This document shows, in pieces, positions 61,353 to 64,000 of a stretch of 64,000 bases of DNA. The translations under genes and the position numbers were made by a program. The notes under the pieces were generated by a model. It saw only the letters and a list, made by a program, of their open reading frames with translations, made no database searches and had not been told where the DNA came from. Positions within the stretch are counted from its first letter, which is position 1, and each line of letters starts with the position of its first letter. The stretch is taken from positions 7,660,167 through 7,724,166 of the forward strand of contig NZ_AP018227.1 in the NCBI RefSeq assembly GCF_002368095.1. The letters run 5' to 3'. Source of the stretch: Calothrix parasitica NIES-267. GTDB taxonomy: Bacteria; Cyanobacteriota; Cyanobacteriia; Cyanobacteriales; Nostocaceae.

Positions 61353-62492
61353 CTAAGTGCGTTCGGTGATATGCACGTAATTAGCATTGTGGCGACCGTT
61401 GTAAACCTGGCTGGGGCGGAAAATCCGATTTTGTACCAGTTGCTCTTTCCAATGTGCTAGCCAACCAGCAACGCGAGCCATGGCAAATACTGGTGTAAAA
61501 AAGTCTGTAGAAATTCCTAATTTTCTATACACTAATCCAGAGTAGAAATCAACGTTAGCATAAATTCCTTTTGGACCAAGTTTTTCTTCTACTACACGTT
61601 CCATTTCTTGAGCAATGTCGTAGTACTTGTCGTAGCCAACTTTGGCAAATAACTCTTCTGCTAAGTTTTGTAAAATCTTCGCACGTGGGTCTTTTACTTT
61701 GTAGACGCGATGACCGAAACCCATTATCTTGGCTTTTCGTTGAATGCAGTCCAAAACGTAAGGACGGACGTTCTTTGTAGAACCAATTTCTTCTAACATC
61801 CGAATTACTTCTTCGTTTGCTCCACCGTGTAAAGGTCCTCCTAAAGTCCCTACAGCACTTGCAACTACTGCGTAGGGGTCTGTAAGAGTTGAAGCCGTAA
61901 CCCTAGCACTAAAGGTGGAAGCATTCATGGTGTGTTCGGCATGAAGTATCAAGCAGACATCAAATATCCGCGCCGCTACGGGGTCTGGTTTCTCTTCATG
62001 CAGCATGTACAAAAAGTTAGCAGCGTAATCCAAATCGTCATGAGGACGCACGGGGTCATCACCTCGTCTCATCAATTCAAAAGCCGCAACCATTGTTGGA
62101 ATGCTTGCCAACAGACGAACGACAGCATTTCTGATATAGACTGGATTGTTCAAATCGCGTCGCGAGTAAAATAGACCCAATGCAGCTGCTGAAGCTTGTA
62201 AAACATCCATTGGATGACCGCTTTCAGGGAAACACTTCATCATGTCCCGAATACGGTATTTAATCCTTCTGTTTTGATGAACTTCATACTCAAATAATGC
62301 TAATTCCTCTTTACTGGGCAGTTCGCCCCAAATTAGCAGATAAGCAGTTTCTAAGAAAGTACTCTTTTTTGCTAGTTCTTCAATTCGGATGCCACGATAT
62401 TCTAGTATTCCCTTCTGCCCGTCAACATTGCTAATACTGGATTGAGCTGCGGGAACACCATCCAATCCGGGCTTAAATTCGCAAACCATCAT
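61353..62492 (-). CDS. gltA: Citrate synthase
   Basis: Condenses acetyl-CoA with oxaloacetate. At 379 residues it is the short citrate synthase type. It has GILEYRGIRIEELA (about 29-42), CLILHAEHTMNASTFSARVTAST (His of the active site), GGPLHGGANEEVIRMLEEIG, and MGFGHRVYKVKDPRA with a second catalytic His; the Asp lies in VDFYSGLVYRKLGI. Two ATGs in tandem (62492 and 62489) could each start translation. The gltA-ndhA-I-G-E order is a known cyanobacterial arrangement. Confidence 0.96.
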   Translation of the reverse strand: MMVCEFKPGLDGVPAAQSSISNVDGQKGILEYRGIRIEELAKKSTFLETAYLLIWGELPSKEELALFEYEVHQNRRIKYRIRDMMKCFPESGHPMDVLQASAAALGLFYSRRDLNNPVYIRNAVVRLLASIPTMVAAFELMRRGDDPVRPHDDLDYAANFLYMLHEEKPDPVAARIFDVCLILHAEHTMNASTFSARVTASTLTDPYAVVASAVGTLGGPLHGGANEEVIRMLEEIGSTKNVRPYVLDCIQRKAKIMGFGHRVYKVKDPRAKILQNLAEELFAKVGYDKYYDIAQEMERVVEEKLGPKGIYANVDFYSGLVYRKLGISTDFFTPVFAMARVAGWLAHWKEQLVQNRIFRPSQVYNGRHNANYVHITERT

Positions 62493-62606
62493 GGCAATAC
62501 CATACGAATGTTTGAAAGATTTTATAGAGTTAACTTACCAGAAAGTTTTACCACCATAACAGTATCCTTTAATACAAAATTTCTTTAATGAAAAGTTATA
62601 CAGCAG

Positions 62607-63101
62607 TTAAATAAAGTATCTTGGTGGTGTCAACCAAAACATTTTACCGCAACCGACAATTGAGCCAGTTTCTGGTATTTCTATTCCAATCGTACCTGCT
62701 TTTTTCAGAACTAAACTGTCTTTAGCTTCACCCCAGATTAAAATTTCTGCCCAATTGCTTAAGCAAGGTTCATGCCCAACCAATGCTAAACGAGTTGAAG
62801 GTGAAAAATTTCTAGGAATTAACCATTTTTTTATCCAAACCTCTATTCTACCATTAAATGCAAGGTCGGAACATTGCTCTAATTGCGAACTCAATCCTGT
62901 AGAAATTAATATTTCTGCGGTTTGTTGCGCTCTTACTAAAGGACTTGTTGCGATTAAATCAAAACTTAAATCTAAATCTTTGAAGCGTTGAGCAACTTTT
63001 TGCGCTCTTTTTATTCCTTGTTCGGTGAGAATTCGTTTCTCATCTTTGATTTCCTTGGTAGATTCTTGGGCTATACCGTGACGAATTAAATACAGTTCCA
63101 C
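62607..63101 (-). CDS. sixA: Phosphohistidine phosphatase SixA
   Basis: A 164-residue histidine-phosphatase-superfamily protein. N-terminal MELYLIRHGIAQES carries the RHG motif with catalytic His8. SPLVRAQQTAEIL (about 55-67) and LVGHEPCLSNW with the second active-site His follow. SixA removes phosphate from phosphohistidine, for example on histidine phosphotransfer proteins. The start is the GTG at 63101. CCAAAAT-type repeats occupy the gap to the DHH gene upstream. Confidence 0.93.
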   Translation of the reverse strand: MELYLIRHGIAQESTKEIKDEKRILTEQGIKRAQKVAQRFKDLDLSFDLIATSPLVRAQQTAEILISTGLSSQLEQCSDLAFNGRIEVWIKKWLIPRNFSPSTRLALVGHEPCLSNWAEILIWGEAKDSLVLKKAGTIGIEIPETGSIVGCGKMFWLTPPRYFI

Positions 63102-63172
63102 AGATTTTGGATTTTAGATTTTGGATTGAATCAACCACTATGGTTGATTATTCTTCTACTAACAACTAACGA

Positions 63173-64000
63173 CTATTCATCATCAGAAGAGATGAGATTA
63201 TCTTTTGGATTAACTAACTTCAGTAATTTTTGTTTGATTTGAGAGTCATAAACTTCCCATTTGAGTTTTGCATAAGCTGAGTCCTCATTGCTTCCAGATA
63301 AGAAACCCATCGGAATTTCAAAACCCCCTGCACTGGTACGACCACCACCGAAAAAACGACCTGTGCTATCTTTGCCAAAAGCTTCTTTGATAAATTCATC
63401 AGGGTCTAAAGTTAGTTTATTAGTCCTTAAAGAACCAATCACTACTTCTAATTCCTCATCTTCATCGTGAACTATACCGTAAACTACTGCGGTGTGAACG
63501 TTGTCTTCGGTAACTAAAAAATCAGCAGCTTGAGGAATTGCATCTCTATCGTCGTAGCGTAAGTAACCTACACCAGCTATCGAAAAGTTATTTTGCACAA
63601 TACGATTTCTCAAGGAACGTTCAATTACGTCCATGACCCGCTTTGAACGAGTCGCTCTCAATATTGTGTTTAACAACTGACCGTCATAAAATCGGCTTAG
63701 ATAAGCTGCTGCCATGAAATCTTCTTCTTTAGCCTGCATCAGCCTATTTGTATCTGAATGCAAACCGTGCATCAACGCTGTAGCACAGTTTACATGTTCG
63801 CTCATGCTACTATCTAGCTGCAACAACCCCGACTGTAAATACTGAGTAAAAATCGTTGCTGTTGCTCTCACTCCAGGACGTATGTCAAGAAATTCTGACT
63901 TCAAATCACCTTGCAAATTGTGATGATCCACAATCGCTATTAGCGGAATTCCTGCTTGTTGAATTTCCGAAATCAAGGTGGAAGTGGTACCTTGATTATC
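63173..64000 (-). CDS. DHH-family phosphoesterase, 5' end beyond the window
   Basis: The C-terminal 275 or so residues of a DHH/DHHA1 phosphoesterase (NrnA/oligoribonuclease-like); the frame is still open at 64000, so the N-terminus lies outside. It contains DNQGTTST and AIVDHHNL, the DHH motif that binds metal, then ATALMHGLHSDTN. The DHHA1 region has GRFFGGGRTSAGGFEIP, in which Arg replaces the His of the usual GGGHxxA motif. Substrates in the family are nanoRNAs, pAp or cyclic-di-AMP breakdown products; which applies here is unknown. A TTG at 63976 opens a complete-looking frame but cuts into conserved residues, so it is not the start. Confidence 0.88.
   Translation of the reverse strand, partial: DNQGTTSTLISEIQQAGIPLIAIVDHHNLQGDLKSEFLDIRPGVRATATIFTQYLQSGLLQLDSSMSEHVNCATALMHGLHSDTNRLMQAKEEDFMAAAYLSRFYDGQLLNTILRATRSKRVMDVIERSLRNRIVQNNFSIAGVGYLRYDDRDAIPQAADFLVTEDNVHTAVVYGIVHDEDEELEVVIGSLRTNKLTLDPDEFIKEAFGKDSTGRFFGGGRTSAGGFEIPMGFLSGSNEDSAYAKLKWEVYDSQIKQKLLKLVNPKDNLISSDDE

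Overview
The window comes from a filamentous, probably heterocyst-forming (Nostocales-like) cyanobacterium. The evidence is the AT-rich DNA, several copies of the HIP1 octamer GCGATCGC (for example at 7837-7844), a gltA-ndhA-ndhI-ndhG-ndhE cluster of cyanobacterial type, purK followed by a 6S RNA gene, families found mainly in cyanobacteria (KGK, DUF1997, DUF4079, a cobalamin CbiG-CobJ fusion), and many short tandem repeats (CCAAAAT, CTAACTC, CCCCATCT units) between genes. I recognised no rRNA, tRNA, CRISPR array or complete transposase gene.

Layout. 1-5 kb: dapB, a membrane protein with a repetitive charged tail, a KGK protein and a membrane/coiled-coil protein. 4-8.2 kb: a four-gene minus-strand cassette (quinone-oxidoreductase-like, bicupin lipoprotein, SDR, enoyl-CoA hydratase-like) read away from a divergent HxlR regulator, with a perfect TAGTTAC-N6-GTAACTA palindrome between them. 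8.8-16 kb: housekeeping and envelope genes (alpha/beta hydrolase lacking its nucleophile, HtrA protease, InrS-like metal sensor, menH, lysozyme-like protein, NmrA-like SDR, DUF1997, DUF4079). 16-25.5 kb: a 56-residue ORF in a hairpin-rich block, an ankyrin-repeat protein, an unrecognised 545-residue protein, an arsI/arsR divergent pair, a SUKH protein, cbiG-cobJ, a phosphoribulokinase-like gene without the P-loop cysteine, and radC.

25.9-45.8 kb is a Wzx/Wzy-type exopolysaccharide cluster, all on the minus strand: Wzc-like copolymerase/kinase, flippase, GT2, GT4, polymerase/ligase, two tandem NRPS genes, GT4, TagA/CpsF transferase, a Tat-exported GH10 xylanase, then (behind a terminator) the initiating phosphoglycosyltransferase. 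The two NRPS genes are the most unusual content. Each encodes half a condensation domain, an adenylation domain, a carrier domain and a thioesterase. The two copies are nearly identical except in the substrate-pocket part of the A domain and in the TE. The pocket has acidic residues, which suggests a basic amino acid. My hypothesis is that they make an aminoacyl or small peptidyl group connected with the polysaccharide.

48-54 kb: purK, 6S RNA, two abutting Fur-box-like sequences, an active/inactive pair of M16 peptidases and a peptidoglycan-binding protein. 54.6-64 kb: a holin-like membrane protein, a DUF6745 protein, RidA, NAD kinase coupled to ndhE-G-I-A, citrate synthase, SixA and a DHH phosphoesterase cut by the window end. 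Small inverted-repeat (MITE-like) elements lie at 23.3, 29.7 and 54.1 kb. Related palindromes also occur inside the cobJ coding sequence and between ridA and nadK.
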